From contig NZ_WMEU01000001.1 in assembly GCF_009856295.1 (NCBI RefSeq), positions 620,001 through 684,000 on the forward strand: 64,000 bases of DNA. The letters run 5' to 3'. Below the pieces are notes generated by a model, which saw only the letters and a list, made by a program, of their open reading frames with translations, searched no databases and was not told where the DNA came from. This DNA comes from Pontibacillus yanchengensis (GTDB taxonomy: Bacteria; Bacillota; Bacilli; Bacillales; BH030062). A program made the translations under genes and the position numbers. Position 1 is the first letter of the stretch. Each line of letters begins with the position of its first letter. Shown piece after piece: positions 25,535 to 33,803 of the stretch.

Positions 25535-26179
25535 TTCAATAAAAGAGGCATAACTTGAAGACTTGTAGTTGAGATAAATTTGGTAATCCCGAAAGAGGGA
25601 TGTTTCCGTAGATTTAGTTAGAATAAAGGTGGTCGTGGAACAACTCGCGTCCTGCCGGCGAGCTGGCAAGCCTACTCAAGCCCTCCACGGCCATCTTTGC
25701 TAGTATTGGGAGCAACGGAAACATTGCGAAGTTAGAGAGGTTGAGGTATTTGAATATTTTCTGACGGTCTACACCCTAGTAAGCTCTAGTATCACAATTG
25801 GTTCATAACAAAAAATGCTGTGGCAAGAAAGCTAATGAACATTTAGTTCGCTGTTTGTAAAAAATAAAGTTTTATTTGTCCGTAAGATCGAACCAAAGAG
25901 GGTTTTCACTAAAAATAAGGGCTTAATATGTCCTTTCGGGAGCATACAACATTTGGCCGCGTGTCCGATAGCATTACCCGTCTGGGGGTGAAGAGGAACT
26001 ACGAGACTCCCGCGGGAGAAAGAGGTTGGTGAGACCCCGGAGGGAGCAAAGCGACTGAGAAGGCTCACCAGCTCGCCCGCAGGAAAGCGACCCCCCCCTC
26101 CACATTTCAAGTATCGGACCCATCACCTTTTGAATATATCTCTAATCCAAGTCTTCAAGATAATGGGGCTAAAATGGAA
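25535..26179. repeat. R2 long terminally inverted repeat, copy A (about 645 bp)
   Basis: The left end (TTCAATAAAAG...CTTGAAG) and the complement of the right end (TTCCATTTTAG...CTTGAAG) form imperfect inverted repeats of about 27 bases. Inside are the GC-rich segments TGCCGGCGAGCTGGCAAGC and a C/G-rich block with ACTCCCGCGGGAGAAAG. A second copy, with the same termini and the same GCCGGCGAGCTGGC core, occupies 33197-33749. The apparent 92-codon ORF on the minus strand here is an artefact of the GC-rich block. Confidence 0.75.
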
Positions 26180-26209
26180 TAAGCTATAGAAATATCTAAG
26201 ATGAATCAA

Positions 26210-26791
26210 TTAAAAAATTAACGGCCACATTTCTTTTGGATTCAATTCATATTGATTGTTCTTTCTATACATAAAGTGATTCATGATCCACTCTCTTCTA
26301 ATCGTCGCATAGTCTTCATGGAAAGGTAGAATAATTTCGTTAATTTCTTTTTCCTCATAAATTCTACCCGATTCAATTTGACGAATTAAATAAGCTAACA
26401 CCACTAGTTTCTTTTTTCGTTGACTTGGGATTTGCTTTAAAGAGCCATCTTTTGCAAAGAAATTTTTTATTATGGAAAGTTTCTCTTTCTCATCAACCTG
26501 CATATCTTGCTTCATTTTCGTGTCCTCCCCCATTGTAAGAATCGCTTTCGCATTTTGTTCCAGCTTTTTTTCATCTAAGTAAAAATAAATTGTGTTTCGA
26601 TCTCTCCGTTGAAAAACCAACCCGGCATCTCGAAGTTTTGTCACATGATGCGTAATCGTCGGTGGTCGTAATCCAAGTTTATTGGCAATTGCCTGACCAT
26701 GAAGCGGCCCATGTTTTAGTAACGTTACGATTCTAATACGGGTAGGATCACCCAATACTTTATGAAATTGAACGACTTTATCTAATTGCAT
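26210..26791 (-). CDS. ArsR-family regulator with C-terminal DUF2087
   Basis: A 193-residue transcription factor: winged helix of the ArsR/SmtB class at about residues 5-80 (PTRIRIVTLLKHGPLHGQ and the recognition helix in PPTITHHVTKLRDAGLV), a linker, and DUF2087 at about 108-182 (FHEDYATIRREWIMNHF). No metal-binding Cys pair of the ArsR type is visible, so the effector is not a simple metal. DUF2087 is known only as a regulator-associated domain. The gene is autoregulated by appearance: its promoter is covered by two large palindromes. It is divergent from the germination operon. Confidence 0.88.
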   Translation of the reverse strand: MQLDKVVQFHKVLGDPTRIRIVTLLKHGPLHGQAIANKLGLRPPTITHHVTKLRDAGLVFQRRDRNTIYFYLDEKKLEQNAKAILTMGEDTKMKQDMQVDEKEKLSIIKNFFAKDGSLKQIPSQRKKKLVVLAYLIRQIESGRIYEEKEINEIILPFHEDYATIRREWIMNHFMYRKNNQYELNPKEMWPLIF

Positions 26792-26815
26792 GACTTACCA
26801 CCTCCCATCTATTTC

Positions 26816-26880
26816 GATTATCATCTAATTAGATGATAATCAAATAACTAAAGATTGTCAACTTATCTTTAGTTATTTGA
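26816..26880 (-). promoter_or_regulatory. ArsR-gene promoter covered by two palindromic operators
   Basis: A perfect 26-base palindrome (26816-26841, half-site GATTATCATCTAA) is followed directly by an inverted repeat with 16-base arms (TCAAATAACTAAAGAT at 26840-26855 and its complement at 26865-26880). On the minus strand TTGACA (26861-26856), a 17-base spacer and TATCAT (26838-26833) form a near-consensus sigma-A promoter whose -35 sits in the loop and whose -10 sits in the palindrome. Confidence 0.82.
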
Positions 26881-26990
26881 TTTGGCGTAAGTAGTATGAT
26901 TTTCCTGGTTTCGTAAAAGATAGAACTACTATGGATTCACTTTTTATCATCAAAATTATTCGACTTTTAATATAGACAGAGGGTTTTTAC

Positions 26991-28601
26991 ATGTTTAATT
27001 GGACGAAATTATTTCAAAAAAAAGAACATAGTGACCAAGGAAAAGAATCTGTCCCCTATTTGTATGACTCTATACAAAAAAATATGGATTACATTAAACA
27101 GACACTCGGAGGTAGTACGGATGTTATCTTTCGTAATTTCCAAGCTGGAGAAGGTGGCTCCATCAAATTAGGGCTAATTTTTACTGATGGACTAGTCAAA
27201 GATGACTTCATACACGATTACATCCTAAGGACGTTAATGTCTGAAATTCGTGAGACTACTTTTAAACAATCCGTTACAAAACATAACTCTACATTTGAGT
27301 TGTTAAAAAAACACACGTTAACTAATGCTGAAATGGAAGTAGTAGAGGAAATGGATAAAGTATTTAATCATCTCCTCTCTGGAAAAACCATTTTATTACT
27401 TGATAACTGTTCAAAAGCATTCTCCATTGATTCTAGAGGTTGGGAAGCAAGAAAAATAGAAGAGCCTTCTTCTCAAGCTGTCGTGAGAGGCCCTAAAGAA
27501 GGGTTTACTGAAACGCTTAGGACGAACACAGCTCTATTACGAAGAAGAATTAAAGATCCAAATCTATGGATTAAAACAAAGCCCATTGGTACAAAAACCC
27601 AAACAGACGTTGCTGTGGCTTACATGAATGGAATAGCGAGCGATGAAATTGTAAAAGAAGTGTATAAACGTCTCAATAAAATTGATGTTGATTCTATTCT
27701 TGATAGTGGCTATATAGAAGAACTCATTCAAGATGATACGTACACTCCCTTCCCCACTGTGTATAATACCGAAAGACCAGATAGTATTGCAGCAGGATTA
27801 TTAGAAGGTAGAATTGCCATTATTGTGGATGGGTCCCCATTTGTCTTGCTTGTACCTGCTCTGTTTATCCAGTTTTTTCAGTCAGCGGAAGATTACTATC
27901 AACGAGCTGATTTTGCAACTTTAGTAAGAATCATACGATACTTATCTTTCTTTCTAGCTTTGCTTACACCTTCAGCTTACATTGCGTTAACCACCTATCA
28001 CCAAGAGATGATTCCAACATCTCTATTAATTAGCTTATCTTCCCAACGAGAGGGTGTTCCATTCCCTGCTTTTGTCGAAGCACTCATAATGGAGCTAACA
28101 TTTGAAATATTACGTGAAGCAGGGGTACGTTTACCCAAAGCTGTTGGTTCTGCCATATCAATAGTTGGAGCATTAGTATTGGGCCAGGCTGCTGTAGAAG
28201 CAGGATTGGTTTCATCTGCTATGGTTATCGTGGTGTCATTAACAGCAATATCAAGTTTTGTATCTCCTAGTTTCAACTTTGCTATTTCGATTCGGATGCT
28301 CAGATTTGGATTTATGGTGTTAGCAGCTACTTTCGGATTATATGGTATTCTCTTGGGCATTATTGCCATGATTTTACATCTATCAAGTCTTCGTTCATTC
28401 GGAGTTCCATACTTGAGCCCAATGGCCCCTTATATAAAAGATGATCAAAAAGATGTAATCTTACGTTTCCCAAGATGGGGGCTCTTCTCAAGACCTCGAC
28501 TTATTAATCAAACTAATATTATTCGAGAGGATACAAAACAACCAGAACCAACTCCTAAAAAACGAAAATTATTCAAAAGGAAAGGTCGTAAAAAGACATG
28601 A
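26991..28601 (+). CDS. Spore germination receptor A subunit (GerA family)
   Basis: A 536-residue A subunit of a nutrient germinant receptor. The N-terminal cytosolic domain (about residues 1-250) has the family markers RGPKEGFTETLRTN and NTALLRRRIKDPNL; five or so membrane segments follow (about 285-470), with PFPAFVEALIMELTFEILREAG typical of the family, and a short basic tail. It works in the inner spore membrane, where A subunits form a gated cation channel. It is the first gene of an A-C-D-B-B operon and overlaps the C gene by four bases. The start has AGAGGG six bases upstream. The germinant cannot be predicted. Confidence 0.94.
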   Translation: MFNWTKLFQKKEHSDQGKESVPYLYDSIQKNMDYIKQTLGGSTDVIFRNFQAGEGGSIKLGLIFTDGLVKDDFIHDYILRTLMSEIRETTFKQSVTKHNSTFELLKKHTLTNAEMEVVEEMDKVFNHLLSGKTILLLDNCSKAFSIDSRGWEARKIEEPSSQAVVRGPKEGFTETLRTNTALLRRRIKDPNLWIKTKPIGTKTQTDVAVAYMNGIASDEIVKEVYKRLNKIDVDSILDSGYIEELIQDDTYTPFPTVYNTERPDSIAAGLLEGRIAIIVDGSPFVLLVPALFIQFFQSAEDYYQRADFATLVRIIRYLSFFLALLTPSAYIALTTYHQEMIPTSLLISLSSQREGVPFPAFVEALIMELTFEILREAGVRLPKAVGSAISIVGALVLGQAAVEAGLVSSAMVIVVSLTAISSFVSPSFNFAISIRMLRFGFMVLAATFGLYGILLGIIAMILHLSSLRSFGVPYLSPMAPYIKDDQKDVILRFPRWGLFSRPRLINQTNIIREDTKQPEPTPKKRKLFKRKGRKKT

Positions 28602-29803
28602 AAAGGATAAGCAAATATGTTGTAATCGGATGCTTGATTTCACTTTTGCTGTCTGGATGTTGGAGTAAAAAAGAGTTAGACCAAATCGCCCTTGTTACTG
28701 GAATAGGTATAGATAAAAAAGGTGATGAGTACAATTACACTGTCCAAATTATCAATCCCGGAGAAGTTACGGCAAAACAAATGACTACTAGGACTGCTGT
28801 ATCCACTTATACAAGTACCGGTCGATCCATATTTGAGGCTATTCGGGAAATGACAAAAATCACACCTAGAATGGGATACTATTCGCACACAAGAAAAGTA
28901 GTATTTGGTGAAGAGTTAGCTGAAGAAGGAATTGGAAAAGCATTAGACTTTCTGGCTCGAGATCATGAATTTAGAACCGATTTTCATATTGCAGTAGCTA
29001 AAGGAATTGAAGCTGCAGACTTATTAAAAGTTTTAACGCCACTGGAGAAAGTTCCCGCCAATAAAATGTACACGTCTATGCAAATTTCCGAAGAAAACTG
29101 GGCACCAACGAAGACCGTTAAAATTCAAGAATTAATTAATAGTATTATCTCAAAAGGTAAGGAGCCTATTTTAACAGGGGTCTATATCACCTCCACTGCT
29201 GATGTTGGAAGTCATGTTGAAAATGTTGAACAAGTAGCTTCGCCAGCTAATGTGATCATCGATAACCTTGGTGTTTTTAAGGGAGATAAACTTGTAGGTT
29301 GGTTAAACACACCACAAGCAAAAGGTTTTAATTACATCACAAATAATGTAAGTAGCACTGCTGAATATATGTCTTGTGGGGAAGATGGCAATGTCACAAT
29401 TGAAGTTTCCAATTCAGAATCAAAGATAAAAGCTACTGTAAATAACAACCAACCACATATCACAATCAATGTGAAAGTAGAAGGAGATATAGATGATGTT
29501 CAATGTAGCAAATTAGATTTGTCAAAAGAAGAATCTCTAAAAACAGTCGAAAAAAAACTAGAGAAAAAACTGAACTCAGCTATGGAAGAAGTCATTAACG
29601 CAACTCAAACGGAATTTAATAGTGACATTTTTGGGTTTGGGGAATATGTTCACCGCGCAGACAAAACGTACTGGAAATCAGTTAAGAATAATTGGGATAC
29701 AGCATATCAGAATTTAACTTTTAAGGTAAACACAAAAGTAGAAATCATTCGTACCGGCACCATCACTGAATCTTTCCAAAAAGAAGTTGAAGAGGGATCC
29801 TAA
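28598..29803 (+). CDS. Spore germination receptor C subunit (GerC-type lipoprotein)
   Basis: A 401-residue lipoprotein. The signal peptide ends with the lipobox LLSGC (C21); WSKKELDQIALVTGIGIDKKG is the standard N-terminal sequence of mature GerC proteins, and the three-domain C subunit follows. It lies on the outer face of the inner spore membrane and completes the receptor with A and B subunits. The ATG overlaps the end of the A gene (ATGA), and its stop is directly followed by the next gene's ATG. Confidence 0.93.
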   Translation: MKRISKYVVIGCLISLLLSGCWSKKELDQIALVTGIGIDKKGDEYNYTVQIINPGEVTAKQMTTRTAVSTYTSTGRSIFEAIREMTKITPRMGYYSHTRKVVFGEELAEEGIGKALDFLARDHEFRTDFHIAVAKGIEAADLLKVLTPLEKVPANKMYTSMQISEENWAPTKTVKIQELINSIISKGKEPILTGVYITSTADVGSHVENVEQVASPANVIIDNLGVFKGDKLVGWLNTPQAKGFNYITNNVSSTAEYMSCGEDGNVTIEVSNSESKIKATVNNNQPHITINVKVEGDIDDVQCSKLDLSKEESLKTVEKKLEKKLNSAMEEVINATQTEFNSDIFGFGEYVHRADKTYWKSVKNNWDTAYQNLTFKVNTKVEIIRTGTITESFQKEVEEGS

Positions 29804-30022
29804 ATGTGGTTATTACTAGCTTTATCCTTTATCACTATAGCCGTTATTAATGGGAAACATATCTATAAACATTATGAAAAGATAGATCTCGTTGTGTTTT
29901 CTCTGTTTTATTTTTTAAGTACTATGTTTGCTGTGGCATTATTCTTGGAGCTCCCCATTCCTAGTCCTTTAAAAGGCATTACATTTATCTATCAACCATT
30001 GTTAAAATTACTATCCATGTGA
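29804..30022 (+). CDS. Small two-TM protein of the germination operon (D-subunit-like)
   Basis: A 72-residue protein with two membrane helices (about residues 1-18 and 28-48) joined by a short polar loop (NGKHIYKHYEKID), ending in LELPIPSPLKGITF. Small two-helix D proteins occur in several Bacillus germination operons and modulate receptor function; size, topology and position between C and B genes match. The ATG follows the C-gene stop without a gap, and GAAGAGGG in the C gene can act as ribosome site. Confidence 0.75.
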   Translation: MWLLLALSFITIAVINGKHIYKHYEKIDLVVFSLFYFLSTMFAVALFLELPIPSPLKGITFIYQPLLKLLSM

Positions 30023-30051
30023 GCATTGATAATTGAAAGGTGGTCCTGATT

Positions 30052-31173
30052 ATGAACAGCCAAGTAAAAATTAATCAAAGACAATTTGGTATATTACTCA
30101 TGTTGTTTGTAATCGGTACATCTATTTTGCTTACTCCTGGTTCAGCCACTGATGCAGCAAAACAGGATGGGTGGTTAGGTGTGTTACTCGTTCTTCCAAT
30201 TGGTTTAGTATATTTGTGGTTCCTAAATCATATCTCCATAAAATATCCTAATTGCAATTTGTTAGAAATCAATGAAAGGGTGTTTGGTAAATGGCTAGGT
30301 AGAGTTATTTCTCTCTCTATTGGAGTTTTTGGAATGATTACCTCAGCAACTGTCCTGTATATAATTGGCGATTTTATGGCTATGAATATCTTACATTCAA
30401 CTCCTACGGTTTATGTCAATATTTTATTTATGGCTGTTATTATAATGGGCTTGTTATATGGTATAGAAACCATTGCAAGGACTGCTGAAATTTTTGTGCC
30501 TTGGATTTTAGTTTTACTAGTATTTATTATCCTTGCTAGCCTACCCAATATTAATTTACACCATGCTCAACCTATACTAGAAGAAGGGATAAGCCCTGTC
30601 TTATCAGCTACTTTATTTGAATTATCAAATTCAACACTTACTATGTTCATCCTTTTCATTATATATCCTAAACTAGTCAACAAGAATTCTAAAAAGGGTA
30701 ATACTTTCTTCCGCCCTTATGCCATTGGTATCTTTTTCATAACCTGCATTACCTTCATAACCATAACAGTACTTGGAGATACCTTAACGTCCATACAATC
30801 GGTCCCTACCTACATGTTAGCGAAAAATATCCAACTTGAAGGCATGATTGAGCGAGTGGAAGTTGTTCTGGCTATCTCCTGGATATTGACTGTTTTTTTC
30901 AAGCTTTCTATTTACTTTTATGGAACTCTTCAAGCTATCACGTACACCTTTCAAATAAAGAATTACCGCTTGATTTTAGTTCCTATGGCCATTGTTTGTA
31001 TCTGTCTTTCATTGATTGTATATCCTAATGTTTTATTTGCATCTGAATGGGATTCTACAACGTGGATTGCTTTTTCCATAACATTCGGTGGTGTATATCC
31101 CTTACTACTATGGATTGTTGGAACTATACGCAATAGATTTTCAAAGGTCAAAAAACGAGGTAAAAACCAATGA
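30052..31173 (+). CDS. Spore germination receptor B subunit, first copy
   Basis: A 373-residue, ten-helix protein of the GerB/spore-permease family (amino acid-polyamine-organocation superfamily), the likely germinant-binding subunit. ARTAEIFVPW and SKLSIYFYG-like segments in helices 4 and 8 are family features. The start at 30052 has GAAAGGTGG nine bases upstream; earlier in-frame ATG-like codons lack a site. It overlaps the second B gene by four bases. Two B subunits encoded together could give two germinant specificities with shared A and C subunits. Confidence 0.92.
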   Translation: MNSQVKINQRQFGILLMLFVIGTSILLTPGSATDAAKQDGWLGVLLVLPIGLVYLWFLNHISIKYPNCNLLEINERVFGKWLGRVISLSIGVFGMITSATVLYIIGDFMAMNILHSTPTVYVNILFMAVIIMGLLYGIETIARTAEIFVPWILVLLVFIILASLPNINLHHAQPILEEGISPVLSATLFELSNSTLTMFILFIIYPKLVNKNSKKGNTFFRPYAIGIFFITCITFITITVLGDTLTSIQSVPTYMLAKNIQLEGMIERVEVVLAISWILTVFFKLSIYFYGTLQAITYTFQIKNYRLILVPMAIVCICLSLIVYPNVLFASEWDSTTWIAFSITFGGVYPLLLWIVGTIRNRFSKVKKRGKNQ

Positions 31174-32273
31174 TGCATGAAAAAATTAATCGAAATCAAT
31201 TATTCACTCTTATCATTTTTTTTGAATTAGGCAGCACCTTTCTAGTCGGTCTTTCATTAAATGCTGGAAAAGACGCATGGATAGTCTTACTTTTAAGTTT
31301 GCTTGGTGGACTTGGATTGCTTATGGGTTATTTAAAATTGTATTCCTATTACCCAGACTTGTTATTTACTCAATCTGTTATCAAAGTACTTGGCAAATTA
31401 ATTGGATATCCCATTGCGCTACTCTATTGCATCTATTTCTTTTATATTGGAGCCCGGGTTCTTCGTGATTTCGGGGATTTATTAGCTATTACTATCCTTC
31501 ATGGCACCCCTCTCTTTGTTACGATTTCCTTATTCACAATCATAATTGGTTTTGGTGCATACTTAGGAATTGAGGTATTAGCACGTACTGGAGAAATATT
31601 TTTGCCTTGGGCATTGCTAATGGGTGGATTGTTCATCTTCTTTGTCTATATAATGGGACTACCACAACTAGCCCATCTTCAACCAATGTTAGATAAGGGC
31701 TGGGAAAATGTTTGGTCCAATGTTTTCCCTTCAGGGATAACGTTTCCATTTGGAGAGATTATTGCATTTAGTATGCTTTATCCTTATGTAAATGAGCAGA
31801 AGAAACTTGCTACAACAAGTTTGTTTGGAGTATTGTTAAGTGGCCTTATCATTACATTTATGAGTGTTACGATTATTTCGGTGTTAGGGCCAAACTGGGC
31901 AAAAAGTTCCGCTGTTCCAGTACTTGATACGATTTCTATGGTTAATCTTCAGGATTTTATTCAAAGACTAGATCCTATTGTTATTATATTAATGGTAATG
32001 GCAGGTTTTTTTAAGATTGCATTACTTTTTTACGTTGCTTTTATTGGATTGAATGACCTATTATCCATACCTAAAAATAGAAAAGGATCATTTGTTATAA
32101 CACTAGGAATAATGATGATTACGATTGCGCTTGTTATGAGTGAAAATTATATAGAGCACACAGAAGTAGGTCTGAAGATAGTACCGCTTTATATACATGT
32201 CCCAATGCAAATTGTACTGCCTTCCATTCTGATTTCCATTGCGTTTTTTCAAAAGAAACTAACAAAAAACTAA
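31170..32273 (+). CDS. Spore germination receptor B subunit, second copy
   Basis: A 367-residue GerB-family protein, clearly diverged from its neighbour but with the same ten-helix plan (LARTGEIFLPWALL, FFKIALLFYVAF). Its ATG overlaps the first B gene (ATGATG), so the two are co-translated. It is the last gene of the operon, closed by the 32274-32297 hairpin. Tandem B genes are known in some Bacillus receptors and probably arose by duplication; here they are well diverged. Confidence 0.92.
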   Translation: MMHEKINRNQLFTLIIFFELGSTFLVGLSLNAGKDAWIVLLLSLLGGLGLLMGYLKLYSYYPDLLFTQSVIKVLGKLIGYPIALLYCIYFFYIGARVLRDFGDLLAITILHGTPLFVTISLFTIIIGFGAYLGIEVLARTGEIFLPWALLMGGLFIFFVYIMGLPQLAHLQPMLDKGWENVWSNVFPSGITFPFGEIIAFSMLYPYVNEQKKLATTSLFGVLLSGLIITFMSVTIISVLGPNWAKSSAVPVLDTISMVNLQDFIQRLDPIVIILMVMAGFFKIALLFYVAFIGLNDLLSIPKNRKGSFVITLGIMMITIALVMSENYIEHTEVGLKIVPLYIHVPMQIVLPSILISIAFFQKKLTKN

Positions 32274-32297
32274 CCCCCAAGATCAAATACTTGGGGG
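32274..32297. terminator. Terminator between the germination operon and spo0M
   Basis: CCCCCAAG, an eight-base loop and CTTGGGGG form a GC-strong stem. On the minus strand TTAGTTTTTTG follows, so it ends spo0M best; on the plus strand it can stop the germination operon but lacks a T run. Confidence 0.75.
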
Positions 32298-32306
32298 AAG
32301 GAACGA

Positions 32307-33074
32307 TTATTTAGAAAATCGGGAAATCACTTGCTCTAATTTCTCCGCCACCTCGGAAGGGCTTTCTGAAAGTTCTTCATTTGTAAAGTGAGTACGTACA
32401 TAACTTTCATCTGCATCAAGGGCTTCAGCAAGTAATCCTCCTAACCCTTTTGCACGACGATCCACTTGTAAAACAAGATCTAATCCACTTTCTTTTGGAA
32501 AGAAAAGTATTTCTAATTCATCTAAGTCACTTCTAAACTTTCCACCTGGAGAAAATTCAAACTCTTGGACAATTTGATGATTTTTTGCAAATTCAACTTC
32601 TACTTTTCTCAAAGAAAAGCCAAGATCATGCTGAACAGCCGTTAATACGGTTTGAACATTTTCTGATGGGTCTACATGAATATGATCACGGTCCTGAGGA
32701 TCCAACGCCATTGGAATGTCTAATCCGGTTTGAAACCAAATCGGAAGCCGACCGAAGCTTGCAGGCGTATCAAGTGGTAATCTGAAAGAAAACTCTATTT
32801 CTTTCTCTTCTTCTTCTTGTAATGTAAAGGCTTCTGTTATGTTAAAGCTATGAAGAACTTCCTCTTCACGCACCTTGCGATCATCTACTTCCTTTATTAC
32901 CTCAGTCATAAGGAAAAGGTTGATACGATCAATTTGTTGCGCAGCATTTCCACCTTTCATTACAACTTTCCCATTCACTACCTCACCTGCTACATATCTT
33001 TCTTTCTCTAGTTGTGTATCCACCTTAGCAGCTCCCACACCTAGACTAGCCATAAATTTCTTAAACAATAGCAT
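32307..33074 (-). CDS. spo0M: Sporulation-control protein Spo0M
   Basis: A 255-residue arrestin-fold protein (SpoOM domain) with the N-terminal family sequence FKKFMASLGVGAAKVDTQLE and the segment RLPIWFQTGLDIPMALDPQD. In B. subtilis Spo0M affects entry into sporulation and cell shape or division, and its gene is under SigW or SigH control. The C-terminal helix LEQVISRFSK matches the family. Convergent with the germination operon. No ECF promoter of consensus form was identified upstream. Confidence 0.93.
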   Translation of the reverse strand: MLLFKKFMASLGVGAAKVDTQLEKERYVAGEVVNGKVVMKGGNAAQQIDRINLFLMTEVIKEVDDRKVREEEVLHSFNITEAFTLQEEEEKEIEFSFRLPLDTPASFGRLPIWFQTGLDIPMALDPQDRDHIHVDPSENVQTVLTAVQHDLGFSLRKVEVEFAKNHQIVQEFEFSPGGKFRSDLDELEILFFPKESGLDLVLQVDRRAKGLGGLLAEALDADESYVRTHFTNEELSESPSEVAEKLEQVISRFSK

Positions 33075-33196
33075 TCATCCTTTCCGTATAAAATCTTACA
33101 TACTTTCTACGAACCATGATACGACAAGGTTTCTATCATTTCATAGGGAAATGCATTACATCAAAAGAATTTGTGCTTACTGATTCTTCTTACCTG

Positions 33197-33749
33197 TTCC
33201 AAATAAAGCCGTTTATCTTGAAGACTTGCATTCGAGATAATTTCTTTTTGTTCATTATAAAAGGAATGTTTCCGTTGCATTAGTTAGAATAAAGATGGCC
33301 TTGGAACAACTTGCGTCTTGCCGGCGAGCTGGCAAGCTACCTTCGGGAAAAAACGCCGTCAGGGTATCTCGCCTACCTCTTTCTCCGGCGGGAGTCCCCT
33401 TGTTCCCAGGCCACCTTTACTTTAGTCGGGAGGATGGAAACATGGCGTTAAACCAAAAGAATGCAAGGATGGGCCGGGAAATTGGGTGGAGGCTCCTATT
33501 TTCAAAAGTAGCTCCTGTTTTTCGATTCTCGCTCCAAAAGTAGGGAAAGTCGCTCCGGAGCCCATGTTTTAACGGATTGAGTTCGCTACATCCTGTAGTA
33601 AACTCGAGCGACCTCACGTCGTGTGAGCCACAGGAAAGCGAGCTATTTCCCGGTCCATCTTTCCTCTCACTTAACACAACGGAAACATCCCTCTCCCAGA
33701 AAAGTTATCTCGAATTCAAAGCCTTCAAGATTATGCGTCTATAATGGAA
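33197..33749. repeat. R2 long terminally inverted repeat, copy B (about 553 bp)
   Basis: The left end (ATCTTGAAGACTTGC, then TTCGAGATAA) is matched as an inverted repeat by the right end (TTATCTCGAATTC, then CTTCAAGAT). The element shares with copy A the stretch TTAGTTAGAATAAAG, then TGGAACAACT and TGCCGGCGAGCTGGCAAGC, in the same order. The middle also carries inverted CGAGCGACC/CTCGCT-type sequences. It has no believable ORF and fills the gap between spo0M and the permease. Confidence 0.75.
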
Positions 33750-33760
33750 AAAATAATTCA

Positions 33761-33794
33761 AAAAAGAGCATTGTAGTTACACTACAATGCTCTT
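33761..33794 (-). terminator. Terminator of the permease gene
   Basis: AAGAGCATTGTAGT and ACTACAATGCTCTT pair almost without loop (33764-33794). On the minus strand TTTTTTG follows; it begins ten bases after the permease stop. Confidence 0.85.
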
Positions 33795-33803
33795 CGCAGT
33801 ATG

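Noticed and set aside
25832..26110. 92-codon minus-strand ORF containing RFPAGELVSLLSRFAP
   Set aside because: It lies in the GC-rich core of repeat R2; similar readings occur wherever this repeat type occurs in Bacillaceae. No ribosome site.
33295..33677. ORFs of 82 and 86 codons on both strands in repeat copy B
   Set aside because: Same repeat artefact; low agreement with coding composition, no ribosome site.
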